NCBI RefSeq assembly: GCF_002216685.1
Contig: NZ_CP022352.1
Coordinates: 1,042,396-1,106,395, forward strand
Length of the DNA: 64,000 nt
Source: Vibrio tarriae
Lineage (GTDB): Bacteria > Pseudomonadota > Gammaproteobacteria > Enterobacterales > Vibrionaceae
Direction of reading: 5' to 3'
Positions 9,222-19,119 of the stretch are shown one piece after another. The position numbers and the translations under genes are program-made. How positions within the stretch are numbered: the first letter of the stretch is position 1; every line of letters begins with the position of its first letter. The notes under the pieces were generated by a model. It saw nothing but the letters and a program-made list of their open reading frames with translations. It was not told the origin of the DNA and did no database searches.

Positions 9222-10202
9222 ATGACACTGGATGAAATCGCGAAATTAGCTGGCGTATCGAAAACCACCGCCAGTTATGTGATCAACGGCAAGGCGCAGA
9301 AATATCGGATCAGTGAGAAAACGCAGCATAAAGTGATGGCTGTGGTGCAGCAGTATAATTTCCGGCCGGATCATGCCGCATCGGCATTGCGTGCAGGCAA
9401 TAGCCGCTCGTTTGGTTTAATCATTCCGGATCTGGAAAACACCAGTTATGCGCGTTTGGCAAAATTACTTGAACAGAACTCGCGGCAAGCTGGCTACCAA
9501 ATTTTGATCGCTTGTTCGGATGATGATCCACAAATTGAAATGGCAGCGGCTGAAGCGTTAGTCTCTCGCCGAATCGACGCTCTGTTTGTGGCGAGCGGTA
9601 TTCCGAATGCCAGTGAGTATTACCTCAAGTTGCAACAATCCGGAACGCCTGTAATTGCGATTGACCGTGCTTTGGATGATGAGTATTTCTCCTGCGTGAT
9701 CAGTGAAGACTTTGGCGCTGCATTTGAATTAACGTCTTCCGTGCTCACTCATGATGTACACAGTGTAGGCTTGGTGGGTGCGCTGCCCGAACTGAATGTG
9801 TCGCGTGAACGGGAACAAGGGTTTGCCATGGCGGTTAAGCAGCGCGGTTTACCAACCACGCTAGGTTATGGTGAGCATTTTAACCGTGAAGAGGGGCGTA
9901 AAGTATTTGCCAAGTGGGTGGCGAATGATCAGTTGCCTGATGCGGTGGTGGCGACATCTTATACGCTCCTTGAAGGCATTCTTGATGTTTTGCTTGAGCA
10001 GCCAGAATTGATGCAAAAAGTTCGCTTAGCGACCTTTGGTGATAACCGCTTACTCGACTTTTTACCCATCCGAGTGAATTCTCTGCCTCAGCAATTTGAA
10101 TTGATTGCCGATAGCGCATTAGCCTTGGCGCTGAACGCGTCGGCGAAACGTTATCAAACGGGGATCGAGCTCATTCCACGTCAGTTAAAGGTGCGCACTT
10201 AA
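9222..10202 (+). CDS. fruR: LacI-family fructose operon repressor
   Basis: 326-residue LacI/GalR regulator of the Cra/FruR type. The N-terminal helix-turn-helix (MTLDEIAKLAGVSKTTASYV) is followed by a hinge and a periplasmic-binding-like effector domain from about residue 60. It is divergent from fruBKA, and the operators between them match the known Cra recognition sequence. Fructose-1-phosphate is the expected inducer. It may also control distant genes, as E. coli Cra does, but nothing here shows that. Confidence 0.93.
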   Translation: MTLDEIAKLAGVSKTTASYVINGKAQKYRISEKTQHKVMAVVQQYNFRPDHAASALRAGNSRSFGLIIPDLENTSYARLAKLLEQNSRQAGYQILIACSDDDPQIEMAAAEALVSRRIDALFVASGIPNASEYYLKLQQSGTPVIAIDRALDDEYFSCVISEDFGAAFELTSSVLTHDVHSVGLVGALPELNVSREREQGFAMAVKQRGLPTTLGYGEHFNREEGRKVFAKWVANDQLPDAVVATSYTLLEGILDVLLEQPELMQKVRLATFGDNRLLDFLPIRVNSLPQQFELIADSALALALNASAKRYQTGIELIPRQLKVRT

Positions 10203-10255
10203 ACAAAATAAAGGTATGATATGCGCCAGTTTTCGTTTCCTCCCACAGGCAAGGC

Positions 10256-11395
10256 ATGAAGTTTCTACATACTTCGGATTGGCATCTTGGTCGCCAATTT
10301 CATCAAGTCTCATTATTAGATGATCAAAGCGCCGTTCTCGCACAACTGATCGACTTTCTGCGCGACAATCCGGTGGATGCCGTGATTGTCGCCGGTGATA
10401 TTTATGATCGGTCGATTCCACCCACGGCGGCGATTGATTTATTGGATGAAGTGGTCAGCGTGATCTGTGGCGAGTTGAAGACACCTTTATTGATGATCCC
10501 GGGCAATCACGATGGTGCGAAGCGTTTAGGCTTTGCCGCGAAGCAGATGAAAAATTCGGGCTTACATATCTTTGCTGATTTTGAACAGATGATGCAGCCA
10601 CTTGTGCTGCATTCACCGCAAGCGGGCGAGGTCGCTTTCTGGGGAATGCCGTATCACGACCCAGAGTTAGTGCGCCACTACTATCACAACGACATCACCA
10701 CGCATGACGCTGCACACCAATTTTTGTGCGAGAGTATTCTTGCTCAGCGCAATCCATCACAACGTCACGTATTAATCAGCCACTGTTTTGTCGATGGCGC
10801 GATGGAGTCGGAATCTGAGCGGCCGTTATCGATTGGTGGATCAGATCGTGTTGACCATCGCCATTTTTTGCCTTTTGACTACGTCGCACTCGGGCATTTA
10901 CACCAGCCGCAGATGAAAGGGGCGGAACACATTCGTTACTCTGGCTCATTGATGAAATACAGCTTCGGTGAGCAGCACCAAAGCAAAGGCGCTACCTTGG
11001 TAGAGCTGGGGCCGCAAGGTTTTATCAGCGCAACGCATATTCCTCTCACCGCGCCTCATCAAATGCGCATTATTGAGGGAGAGTTGGAGGCGATTCTTGC
11101 GGCGGGAGCCACCGATCCGCAGGCAGACGATTACCTGCTAGTACGTCTTTTGGATAAGCATGCCATTCTCGACCCGATGGAAAAGCTGCGTCAGGTTTAT
11201 CCGAATGTGCTGCATCTTGAAAAGCCGGGCATGTTGATTGGTGTGGACCAAGAGATGGGCAAGGCACGATTGGCACGAGGGGAATTGGATATGTTTCGTG
11301 ATTTTTTCCTTGAGGCGAAACGTGAACCTCTGAGTGAACAGCAAGAGAAAGTGGTGATTGAGGTGATTGCGCGCCTGAAAGCGGAGGGCATGTAA
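10256..11395 (+). CDS. sbcD: Exonuclease SbcCD, nuclease subunit
   Basis: Mre11-type manganese-dependent nuclease subunit that, with SbcC, cuts DNA hairpins and protein-blocked ends. The phosphoesterase motifs are all present: SDWHLGR (Asp8, His10), GDIYDR, PGNHD, and the late GHLHQPQ. Its 379 residues are close to the E. coli protein. The stop codon is one base before the sbcC start, so the two are translated together. Confidence 0.96.
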   Translation: MKFLHTSDWHLGRQFHQVSLLDDQSAVLAQLIDFLRDNPVDAVIVAGDIYDRSIPPTAAIDLLDEVVSVICGELKTPLLMIPGNHDGAKRLGFAAKQMKNSGLHIFADFEQMMQPLVLHSPQAGEVAFWGMPYHDPELVRHYYHNDITTHDAAHQFLCESILAQRNPSQRHVLISHCFVDGAMESESERPLSIGGSDRVDHRHFLPFDYVALGHLHQPQMKGAEHIRYSGSLMKYSFGEQHQSKGATLVELGPQGFISATHIPLTAPHQMRIIEGELEAILAAGATDPQADDYLLVRLLDKHAILDPMEKLRQVYPNVLHLEKPGMLIGVDQEMGKARLARGELDMFRDFFLEAKREPLSEQQEKVVIEVIARLKAEGM

Positions 11396-11396
11396 C

Positions 11397-14300
11397 ATGC
11401 GTCCGTTAAAACTTATTCTACAAGCTTTCGGCCCTTTTGCGGGACGAGAAGAGATTGACTTTACGAAGTTGGGTGATGCTCCACTGTTTTTGATCAATGG
11501 GGCAACCGGTGCAGGTAAAAGCTCGATTCTGGATGCGATTTGCTACGCCTTGTATGGCGAAACCACGGGCAGTGAGCGTACCGGCGACCAAATGCGCTGC
11601 GATTACGCGGATCCTGAGTGTCTCACCGAAGTCAGTTTTGAGTTTGAGCTGGCGGGGGCGCGTTACCAAATCACCCGTCAGCCCGATCAAGAGATCCCGA
11701 AAAAACGGGGGGACGGGATGACGAAGAAATCCCATTCCGCCACTTTGGTTGCACTGAAAGCGGATGGAAACGAGCTGATTGCCAACAAGCCCAATCCTGT
11801 CGCGAAGGCGGTGGTCGAATTGATGGGACTTGATGTTAAGCAATTTCGCCAAGTCATGGTGTTGCCTCAAGGCAAGTTTCGTGAGCTTTTAACCGCCAAT
11901 TCAAAAGAGCGTGAGCAGATTTTTGGTCAGCTTTTTCAAACCCAGCTCTACAGCCAAATTGAACGGGCGCTGTTTGAGCGAGCAGCGGGCATTCGTAAAG
12001 AGAAAGAAGAGTTTGATCAGCAGATCAAAGGTACGTTAAGTGTCGTCGGACTGGAAAGTGAAGAGCAGTTACAAACCGAGTTGACCGAACTGGCCCCAGT
12101 ATTAACCCATGCGCAATCACAACTCAAAGTTGAGCAACAGCAGTGGGATGAAACAAAAGCGCACTATCAAGCTGCGCTTGAGTTAGAACAGCAATTTATC
12201 CGCAAGCAGCAATTGGTGGTAGAAATCGCTACTCACCAAGAGCAGGCCACGCACATCGAAACACTGCGTCAGCAACGCCAGCAAGCCCAAAAAGCAGCGC
12301 GTTTAACCGCCGCCCATCAACAGTGGCACCAAGCTCAAAAAAACCTACAGCAAGCTAAGCTTAAGGTTGAGCAGCAGCAGACTCTGTTGCAACAGGCGAA
12401 AGCTCAGCAGCAACAGGCTCAACAGGCCAGTCAGCAAGCCAGTTTAGCCTGTGAAGAAGTACCCAAATTAAACGAGCAACGCATCACGTGGCAGCGTGCT
12501 GAGCAAAAATTGTTGGCACAAGAAAATGTTCAGCAAGCGGTGGCCAAGGCTGAGCGTGAACTGCAACTGGCGACACAAAATGCGCTTAATTTGCAGCAAG
12601 CGAGCGAAAAGCTAGAGCAAGAGCTACAAAACCAACGCCTCGAATGGGAACAGCAACAGCGCCAATTAACGCGCTTAGAAGTTCAAAAAGCGCGAATGAA
12701 TCAGTTGGTGCAGCAAGTTCAGGCTCGCGAGCGAGAACAATCGCTACTCAATGAATTACAAACCGCTCAACAAGCTGTGTTGCGCTTTGAACAGCAACAT
12801 CGCCACATCCAAACTCAGGCCGAACAAGCGAAACTGACCGCGGATAAACGGGAGTTCGCCTGGCATACCCAGAGGGCTGCGGAGCTTGCTCTCGCACTCA
12901 CACAAAATGAACCTTGTCCGGTGTGCGGCAGTTTAGAGCATCCCAATAAAGCGCAATATTCGGGTGACGTTGTCACCAAGGTTCAAGTTGAACAAGCCAG
13001 ACAGCAGCAACAAGATTGGGTGCAGCGTCAGCAAGAGGCATTCCATGTTTGGCAACAACAAGGGTTTAAAACCGAGCAGATAGCGCAAAATCTCACGACT
13101 TTATCGAGTGAGCTAGCTTTGCAGCAAGTGGCGTTATTGAACGAGCTAATTGAACAGCAACAGATACTTCACAGTGACATTGCTGCGCTACAACAGCTTA
13201 ACCCTGATTTGCTGAAACGGCAGATTGAAGAGGGGGAGCAGCGGTTAGCGCACACCAAAATGACACTCGAAAAACAGAATCAAAACCAGCAACAAGCTTG
13301 GCAGACTTTGGCTCAGTTACAGGCGGAATTGGCGAGTTTGCGCCAAGAAATCCCGCCGGAGCTTCCCGATCTTGATACTTTACGAAGCGCGATTGGGCGT
13401 GTGCAGAACCAAATAGAAATCTTACAAAAAGCGGAGCATACGGCTCGTGAACAGTGGGTGCAGGCGCAAAAGCAGTTTGCCAGTGTGCAGGCGGCTCATC
13501 AGGCGGCGATTGAAGCGCACCGTGAGTCTCAGAGTCAACAGGAGGAAACCACAAGCGCATGGCAGCAAGGGTTACTCCATTCTGGATTTAGCGATGAGTC
13601 AACCTATCTTGCCGCTCGTTTAACCGATGAGGCTATCGTCAATATTGAGCGCCAAATCGCCCAGTATGAAGAGCGCAGTGCGATGCTCAGTGGTGAGCAG
13701 CAAGCCTTATCACGTAAATTAGCAGAGAAAAGTCGCCCAGAGCTGGCCCCACTTATTGTCAAAGTAACTCAAGCTGAAGAATCAATGGCACTGGCGTTGC
13801 AGGTGTTTACGCAACATCAATCGCGTATGGACGGTTTGCAACGTGTCGCCAAGCAACTGGCTGATCTGTATCAGAAAAATCGTGCACTAGAAGCCGAATA
13901 TCAGGTTGTGGGTACCTTAAGTGATATTGCGAATGGCAAAACGGGCGCTAAAGTCAGCTTACACCGCTTTGTGCTTGGCGTTTTGCTGGATGATGTCTTG
14001 CTACAAGCTTCGCAACGACTGATGAAAATGAGCCGAGGCCGCTATTTACTCAAACGTAAAGAGGAACGCGCTAAAGGTAATGTAGGCTCAGGGCTGGATT
14101 TGATGGTCGAAGATAGCTACAGCGGTAAATGGCGCGATGTGGCAACCTTGTCCGGTGGTGAGTCGTTCATGGCCGCCTTATCGCTTGCGCTTGGTTTGTC
14201 CGATGTGGTGCAGTCTTACAGCGGCGGTATCCGTCTTGATACTCTGTTTATTGATGAAGGTTTTGGTAGTTTGGATCCGGAATCTTTAGATTTAGCGATC

Positions 14301-14438
14301 CAAACCCTGATCGATCTTCAGCAAGGTGGCCGGACGATAGGAATCATCTCTCATGTTACCGAGCTTAAAGAGCAGATCGGTCTAAGATTGGATGTGTTGG
14401 CGACAAGAATGGGTAGCACGCTGCGTTTAATCACATAA
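11397..14438 (+). CDS. sbcC: Exonuclease SbcCD, ATPase subunit
   Basis: Rad50-type ABC ATPase of 1,013 residues. Walker A is NGATGAGKSS (Lys41). Two very long glutamine-rich coiled coils span about 180-850, broken in the middle by the zinc hook CPVC (Cys507 and Cys510). The signature LSGGESFMA and Walker B TLFIDEGFGSLD are near the C terminus. Its partner SbcD lies one base upstream. The pair clears palindromes and hairpins, which is of interest next to a hairpin-forming phage element elsewhere in the window. Confidence 0.96.
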   Translation: MRPLKLILQAFGPFAGREEIDFTKLGDAPLFLINGATGAGKSSILDAICYALYGETTGSERTGDQMRCDYADPECLTEVSFEFELAGARYQITRQPDQEIPKKRGDGMTKKSHSATLVALKADGNELIANKPNPVAKAVVELMGLDVKQFRQVMVLPQGKFRELLTANSKEREQIFGQLFQTQLYSQIERALFERAAGIRKEKEEFDQQIKGTLSVVGLESEEQLQTELTELAPVLTHAQSQLKVEQQQWDETKAHYQAALELEQQFIRKQQLVVEIATHQEQATHIETLRQQRQQAQKAARLTAAHQQWHQAQKNLQQAKLKVEQQQTLLQQAKAQQQQAQQASQQASLACEEVPKLNEQRITWQRAEQKLLAQENVQQAVAKAERELQLATQNALNLQQASEKLEQELQNQRLEWEQQQRQLTRLEVQKARMNQLVQQVQAREREQSLLNELQTAQQAVLRFEQQHRHIQTQAEQAKLTADKREFAWHTQRAAELALALTQNEPCPVCGSLEHPNKAQYSGDVVTKVQVEQARQQQQDWVQRQQEAFHVWQQQGFKTEQIAQNLTTLSSELALQQVALLNELIEQQQILHSDIAALQQLNPDLLKRQIEEGEQRLAHTKMTLEKQNQNQQQAWQTLAQLQAELASLRQEIPPELPDLDTLRSAIGRVQNQIEILQKAEHTAREQWVQAQKQFASVQAAHQAAIEAHRESQSQQEETTSAWQQGLLHSGFSDESTYLAARLTDEAIVNIERQIAQYEERSAMLSGEQQALSRKLAEKSRPELAPLIVKVTQAEESMALALQVFTQHQSRMDGLQRVAKQLADLYQKNRALEAEYQVVGTLSDIANGKTGAKVSLHRFVLGVLLDDVLLQASQRLMKMSRGRYLLKRKEERAKGNVGSGLDLMVEDSYSGKWRDVATLSGGESFMAALSLALGLSDVVQSYSGGIRLDTLFIDEGFGSLDPESLDLAIQTLIDLQQGGRTIGIISHVTELKEQIGLRLDVLATRMGSTLRLIT

Positions 14439-14535
14439 GATAAAAGATAGGGGATTTGATGGTTATCACTGACCTCGAATTAGCGAAACGTTAAAGTATG
14501 CGCATGTTGATGATTAGCAAAAGAATGCACTGGTA

Positions 14536-16596
14536 GTGATAGTGAGCATGGATGTAATAAAGAGAGTGTATCAATACGCAGAACCCAATCTGTCCTTAGT
14601 TGGATGGATGGGCATGCTCGGCTTTCCTGCCTACTACTTCGTCTGGGAATATTGGTTTCCGCAACCTTACGAAAATTTAGGGTTGCGCTGTGCGGCGGCG
14701 GTGCTATTCGCTGGACTGGTGTTTCGTGATTCGCTGCCTAAAAAGTGGCAACGGTACATGCCGGATTACTTTTTATTCACCATAGGTTTCTGCTTACCTT
14801 TTTTCTTCTGTTTCATGATGTTGATGAACGACTGGTCGACAATTTGGGCGATGTCGTTTATGGCGTCCATTTTCCTTCATATTCTCTTAGTGCACGATAC
14901 GAGAGTGATGGCGTTACAAGCCCTATTCTCGGTGTTAATGGCTTATCTCGCGGTATATGGTTTGACAGATTTTCGTCCGACCACTTTGATTGAGTGGCAA
15001 TACGTACCGATTTTTTTGTTCACTTATGTGTTTGGGAATTTGTGTTTTTTCCGTAACCAGATTTCTCACGAAACCAAAGTCTCGATTGCTAAAACCTTTG
15101 GTGCTGGGATTGCTCATGAGATGCGTAATCCACTTAGTGCACTAAAAACGTCGATTGATGTTGTACGAACCATGATCCCTAAACCGCAAGTCGCGGCGCA
15201 TGCGGATTATTCCTTGGATGCGCAAGAGCTGGATCTGCTGCATCAAATTTTGAATGAAGCTGATGATGTCATCTACTCTGGCAATAACGCGATTGATTTA
15301 CTGCTCACCTCGATTGATGAAAACCGTGTCTCTCCGGCGAGTTTTAAAAAACACTCAGTGGTAGATGTGATTGAAAAAGCGGTGAAAACTTTTCCGTATA
15401 AAAATGCTGCGGATCAGCATTCGGTACAACTTGCAGTACACCAGCCGTTTGAGTTCTTTGGAAGTGATACTCTGCTTACTTATGCGCTATTTAACCTGTT
15501 GAAAAATGCCTTTTATTACCAAAAAGAGCATTTATCTGTCCGTATTGAAATCGGTCAAACTCGTGAACACAACTTCATTCGAGTCCGTGATAACGGAGTG
15601 GGTATTGCCCCTGAGATGTTGGAAGACATTTTCCGTGATTTCTATACCTTCGGTAAAAATGGCAGCTATGGGCTAGGCTTGCCATTTTGCCGCAAAGTGA
15701 TGACAGCATTTGGCGGCGCGATTCGCTGTGCGTCTCAACAAGGTCAATGGACAGAGTTTATATTGACCTTTCCTCGTTACGATTCCGACACAGTCGACGA
15801 GATAAAAACAGAACTGCTGAAAACCAAATCGCTTATTTATATCGGTTCAAACCAAACCATTGTTCGAGAGTTAAATCAGCTCGCAGTGGAAGATGAGTTT
15901 GGCTTTACCGCCATTTCTGCACAGCAAGCAGTAAGACGTCAAGACTATGAATTTGAGTTTGATCTTATTTTGCTCGATCTTGATGACGCGACAACACAGG
16001 GGGAAATACTGCCGAAATTGGAGGGGACATTGAGTTTTACACAAGGCTGCATCGGTTATGTGTATGACCCAGGTAAAACGTACGCGGTAAACATCAACCG
16101 TTATCTGCGCATTCAACCGATCAGTATTAACTCTATTCTGAGAAAGCCGCGGAAAATCATCGAACGCTTGTTGTTTGAGCAAGAGTCTTTAGCGATGAAT
16201 CGTAACGTGATTCCTCTGAAAAAGAGTCGACACGAACGTCGCATCTTGGTGGTTGATGATAATCAATCGATCCGAACTTTTACGGCTATTTTGCTTGAAC
16301 AGCAAGGTTATGAAGTAGTGCAAGCCAATGATGGCAGTGAAGTACTCAAGCATATGAATAGCCAAAACATCGACTTAGTGTTGATGGACATTGAAATGCC
16401 AAATGTGGGGGGATTGGAAGCGACTCGCTTAATTCGTGGTTCTGAGCATGATTACAAAAATATTCCGATTATTGGTTACACTGGTGATAACAGCCCTAAA
16501 ACCTTGGCTTTGGTACAAACTTCGGGCATGAATGATTTTATTGTGAAGCCTGCCGACCGAGATGTATTGCTAAATAAAGTGGCATCGTGGGTATAA
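14536..16596 (+). CDS. cqsS: CAI-1 quorum-sensing hybrid histidine kinase
   Basis: Membrane sensor for the autoinducer CAI-1 made by CqsA; it feeds the LuxU-LuxO phosphorelay. About six membrane helices fill residues 20-175. The histidine kinase domain has AHEMRNPLSAL (His194) and an ATPase N-box NLLKNAF. The C-terminal receiver carries Asp618 in LVLMDIEMP. Counting from the GTG at 14536 gives His194, Asp618 and the ligand-contact residues Ser107, Phe162 and Cys170, which agree with published V. cholerae numbering (VCA0522), so this start is kept over the ATG at 14548. It is convergent with cqsA. Confidence 0.97.
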   Translation: MIVSMDVIKRVYQYAEPNLSLVGWMGMLGFPAYYFVWEYWFPQPYENLGLRCAAAVLFAGLVFRDSLPKKWQRYMPDYFLFTIGFCLPFFFCFMMLMNDWSTIWAMSFMASIFLHILLVHDTRVMALQALFSVLMAYLAVYGLTDFRPTTLIEWQYVPIFLFTYVFGNLCFFRNQISHETKVSIAKTFGAGIAHEMRNPLSALKTSIDVVRTMIPKPQVAAHADYSLDAQELDLLHQILNEADDVIYSGNNAIDLLLTSIDENRVSPASFKKHSVVDVIEKAVKTFPYKNAADQHSVQLAVHQPFEFFGSDTLLTYALFNLLKNAFYYQKEHLSVRIEIGQTREHNFIRVRDNGVGIAPEMLEDIFRDFYTFGKNGSYGLGLPFCRKVMTAFGGAIRCASQQGQWTEFILTFPRYDSDTVDEIKTELLKTKSLIYIGSNQTIVRELNQLAVEDEFGFTAISAQQAVRRQDYEFEFDLILLDLDDATTQGEILPKLEGTLSFTQGCIGYVYDPGKTYAVNINRYLRIQPISINSILRKPRKIIERLLFEQESLAMNRNVIPLKKSRHERRILVVDDNQSIRTFTAILLEQQGYEVVQANDGSEVLKHMNSQNIDLVLMDIEMPNVGGLEATRLIRGSEHDYKNIPIIGYTGDNSPKTLALVQTSGMNDFIVKPADRDVLLNKVASWV

Positions 16597-16617
16597 AGTG
16601 GGAGTAAACCTCCCACT
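16597..16617. terminator. Hairpin between cqsS and cqsA
   Basis: AGTGGGAG and CTCCCACT form an 8-base stem with a 5-base loop in the 48-base convergent gap. T runs are short, so termination strength is uncertain. Confidence 0.6.
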
Positions 16618-16644
16618 GTAAAAATGAAATAGATTTTTTATTTA

Positions 16645-17814
16645 CTATCGAAAATAAAAATCACCACATTTGATCGCATTGGAGCAAACCTCAATTATTT
16701 TGGTGATTTGCTCATCATTCACATCACTATTGAGTGATAAACGAATAATATTTTTATTCTTTGAAGTCGCAGGGCGACAGAATACTGAGCCAAACAATCC
16801 ATTACTTTCTAAATAATCACGTACTTTTTCGGTATTCCGTTCATCTCCCGTTTCTAAACCAATAATTTGGCTTTCACTACGAATGGTTAATCCCAGTTGG
16901 GTTAATCCGATACGCAATTTTTTCGCCATACGATCTAAATGCTGACGTCGATTGTCCGCAGACTCAATAATTTCTAATGTAGTTTCCAATCCTGCCGCTT
17001 CATAAGGTAGCAAAGTAGAGCTAAAAATAGCCGGATAACTAATGAAAGGAACGCAACGATTCACTTCATTGTTACACCAAATGGCTCCTGCGCGATAAGC
17101 AAAGGTTTTGGCCAAACTTGCGGTCATAAAATGCACTTCACGAGTGAGGCCTAATTCTGACAATAAACCTGCACCATTAGGGCCATGTGTGCCCAAAGAG
17201 TGGGATTCATCGACTAATAAGGCGCAGCCAAACTCTTTGCTGATATTGACTAGTTCCGCTAGCGGTGCAATCGTACCTAAAGTGCTGTAAATCGAGTCTA
17301 CGACAATGATCCCAGGACCATGACGTTGAATCAGCATACGTAAATGGTCACAGTTATTATGCATAAAAGGATGCGCCTGAGCATTGGCGTAGCGTGCCCC
17401 TTCCCATAACGACATGTGCGCGAAAAAATCAATGTAAACATTGGTATTGGGCTGGCAGATGGTTTGTAACAAACCGACGTTTGCGTTCCAACCAGATTGA
17501 GATAATAGGCATTCATCAAAGCCAGTGAACTTGGCCAAACGTTTCTCAATCATGGGTTTGTCATAGTCATTTTGTAGAAATGAGGCTGACATAAATAAAC
17601 TTTGTTGATCTTCCAGTAATGATTTAGCTAAGCGAGCTTTAATCAATGGATGATTTGCTAGCGCCAAATAGTCATTACTTTGCAAAATAATGTCATCTGA
17701 GCTGGCTTGTTTGCCTAATACTAGATGTTTACCGTTTTTGTTTATATCGAAATAATTTTCAATATAGTGATTTATCTTATCCTGAATAAAATCAGGAAGT
17801 TGTGGTTTATTCAT
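16645..17814 (-). CDS. cqsA: CAI-1 autoinducer synthase
   Basis: PLP-dependent acyl transferase of the alpha-oxoamine synthase family. It joins an acyl-CoA (C10) to SAM or aminobutyrate to start synthesis of CAI-1, (S)-3-hydroxytridecan-4-one. The PLP lysine is Lys236 in [10 protein letters not shown], with [10 protein letters not shown] before it. At 389 residues it matches the known V. cholerae enzyme (VCA0523), with only scattered substitutions such as QDKINHY near the N terminus. It is convergent with its receptor gene cqsS. Confidence 0.97.
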   Translation of the reverse strand: MNKPQLPDFIQDKINHYIENYFDINKNGKHLVLGKQASSDDIILQSNDYLALANHPLIKARLAKSLLEDQQSLFMSASFLQNDYDKPMIEKRLAKFTGFDECLLSQSGWNANVGLLQTICQPNTNVYIDFFAHMSLWEGARYANAQAHPFMHNNCDHLRMLIQRHGPGIIVVDSIYSTLGTIAPLAELVNISKEFGCALLVDESHSLGTHGPNGAGLLSELGLTREVHFMTASLAKTFAYRAGAIWCNNEVNRCVPFISYPAIFSSTLLPYEAAGLETTLEIIESADNRRQHLDRMAKKLRIGLTQLGLTIRSESQIIGLETGDERNTEKVRDYLESNGLFGSVFCRPATSKNKNIIRLSLNSDVNDEQITKIIEVCSNAIKCGDFYFR

Positions 17815-17964
17815 CGCAATATGTCCTAATTCTTAATAATTTAACGCCAGCTGACGGGTGATATATTGCGTAATTAAAAAAATCTGTCATCTAGGAAAAA
17901 TCAATTTTATTAGTGGTATAGAAGAATTGATAATTATCGATGGTGAGAGGAGGGGAAATCATTA

Positions 17965-17983
17965 GGGGTAGGGACTCTACCCC
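17965..17983 (-). terminator. Hairpin after the TDT transporter gene
   Basis: GGGGTA and TACCCC form a short strong stem just past the end of the transporter gene and upstream of cqsA. There is no clear T run, so it may be a weak terminator or a leader structure for cqsA. Confidence 0.4.
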
Positions 17984-18010
17984 GAAGAATATTCTGATAT
18001 TAAAAATATT

Positions 18011-18973
18011 TTAAGTTCTAGCTGAATTATTTTTAAATAGCTCAGGCCAATACATTTTAATGTATCCCCAAGATACCCAGATAACCAAAATAGTCGCAAT
18101 AGTGATTTCTAAAAAGCCAAAATAATGTAACCAATACCAGTGTGGATGATCGGTGGCGAAAAACTCCGTTAAACGTTGCATGGCAACTGCACTGATCACC
18201 GATGGGAATGTGACCGCTGCAATGGAAGGTTGAAATTGCAGACGTAGTAAACGCAGATAACAGAGGTAGATAAGTAAGGTCATGGTGATGGCAATGCCCG
18301 CTAAAGCCCCTGTCAGAATCGGGTCTGGCTGCGCAAAATTGACCAGATAAGTTGCTAAGGTCAGATTAATGGGCGCGGCCATAATCGCCAGTGTTGGACG
18401 CGCTCTTTTCGGTAACGTGCCCGCAAACACCAACCGGTAAAGCACGAGAGGCAGCATGACGAAATAGATAGCGATACAGACGTTAACCATGGTTTCCGAA
18501 AACAGGGTGTGTCCAAATTGGGTGCCTGCAAGTGAACTGCTGATGACGCCGACCGGATACAAAAACCAGCTAGGCACAATGTTTGCGAGCTTGAATTGAC
18601 GTAGCTGAAAATAGAAGAACAGTGTCATCATGGTTAAATGCAGTAATAGGGCTGCCGCCCAGATCGGATAGGCAATGAAAGGGGATAGAATCGCGAGATA
18701 GTCGCATAGGATGAGTAAAGCCATACTCATCGGCGCCATTAAACTCCCTGATACGGGGTGCCTAAGATCGTTAATGAAAGTACGCCAATGAAGATATTTG
18801 AGCAGCACAGGGAGCAGTAGCAAGGCTCCGCTGAACGCTAAGTAGGGGCGAATCGCCATGCCAACGGCGGGATAATAGAGCACCCAAGCATGGCCGAGCC
18901 CAATCATGCCTAACGCTAATGCTGCTTGTGAAGGGGGCACGTTTTGTACTTGGGTAAATCTATGCCAATTCAA
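18011..18973 (-). CDS. TDT-family (TehA/SLAC1-like) membrane transporter
   Basis: 320 residues with about ten hydrophobic segments throughout and short polar loops. This is the layout of the tellurite-resistance/dicarboxylate transporter family, which includes E. coli TehA (330 residues) and the plant anion channel SLAC1. Such proteins pass anions or dicarboxylates across the inner membrane. The ion moved here cannot be read from the sequence. It lies upstream of cqsA on the same strand, with about 196 bases between. Confidence 0.7.
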   Translation of the reverse strand: MNWHRFTQVQNVPPSQAALALGMIGLGHAWVLYYPAVGMAIRPYLAFSGALLLLPVLLKYLHWRTFINDLRHPVSGSLMAPMSMALLILCDYLAILSPFIAYPIWAAALLLHLTMMTLFFYFQLRQFKLANIVPSWFLYPVGVISSSLAGTQFGHTLFSETMVNVCIAIYFVMLPLVLYRLVFAGTLPKRARPTLAIMAAPINLTLATYLVNFAQPDPILTGALAGIAITMTLLIYLCYLRLLRLQFQPSIAAVTFPSVISAVAMQRLTEFFATDHPHWYWLHYFGFLEITIATILVIWVSWGYIKMYWPELFKNNSART

Positions 18974-18987
18974 TTGCTACTCCTTAG

Positions 18988-19033
18988 TATCCCCTTCCTA
19001 CTTGATGCTGCAACGCCAAGTCGTTTAGGTATA
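18988..19033. repeat. Internally deleted ERIC element
   Basis: The 46 bases consist of the left end (TATCCCCTTCCTACTTGA) and right end (CGTTTAGGTATA type) of the ERIC repeat found whole at 39889-40014, with the middle missing. Confidence 0.65.
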
Positions 19034-19055
19034 AAAATCCTGATTTTAAAATGAT

Positions 19056-19084
19056 AAAAAGCCGCTTGTTTTGCGAGCGGCTAT
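19056..19084 (-). terminator. Terminator of clcA
   Basis: AGCCGCT and AGCGGCT form a stem with a loop of about 9 bases. Read on the minus strand it ends in TTTTTAT, a standard intrinsic terminator just past clcA. Confidence 0.85.
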
Positions 19085-19119
19085 TATCTGGGTTCCCTTT
19101 ACTTTAGGCAAATTGACTT

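Noticed and set aside
18011..18973. Tellurite-resistance function for the TDT-family protein
   Set aside because: No tehB-like methyltransferase gene adjoins it, and the family moves many anions, so the substrate is left open.
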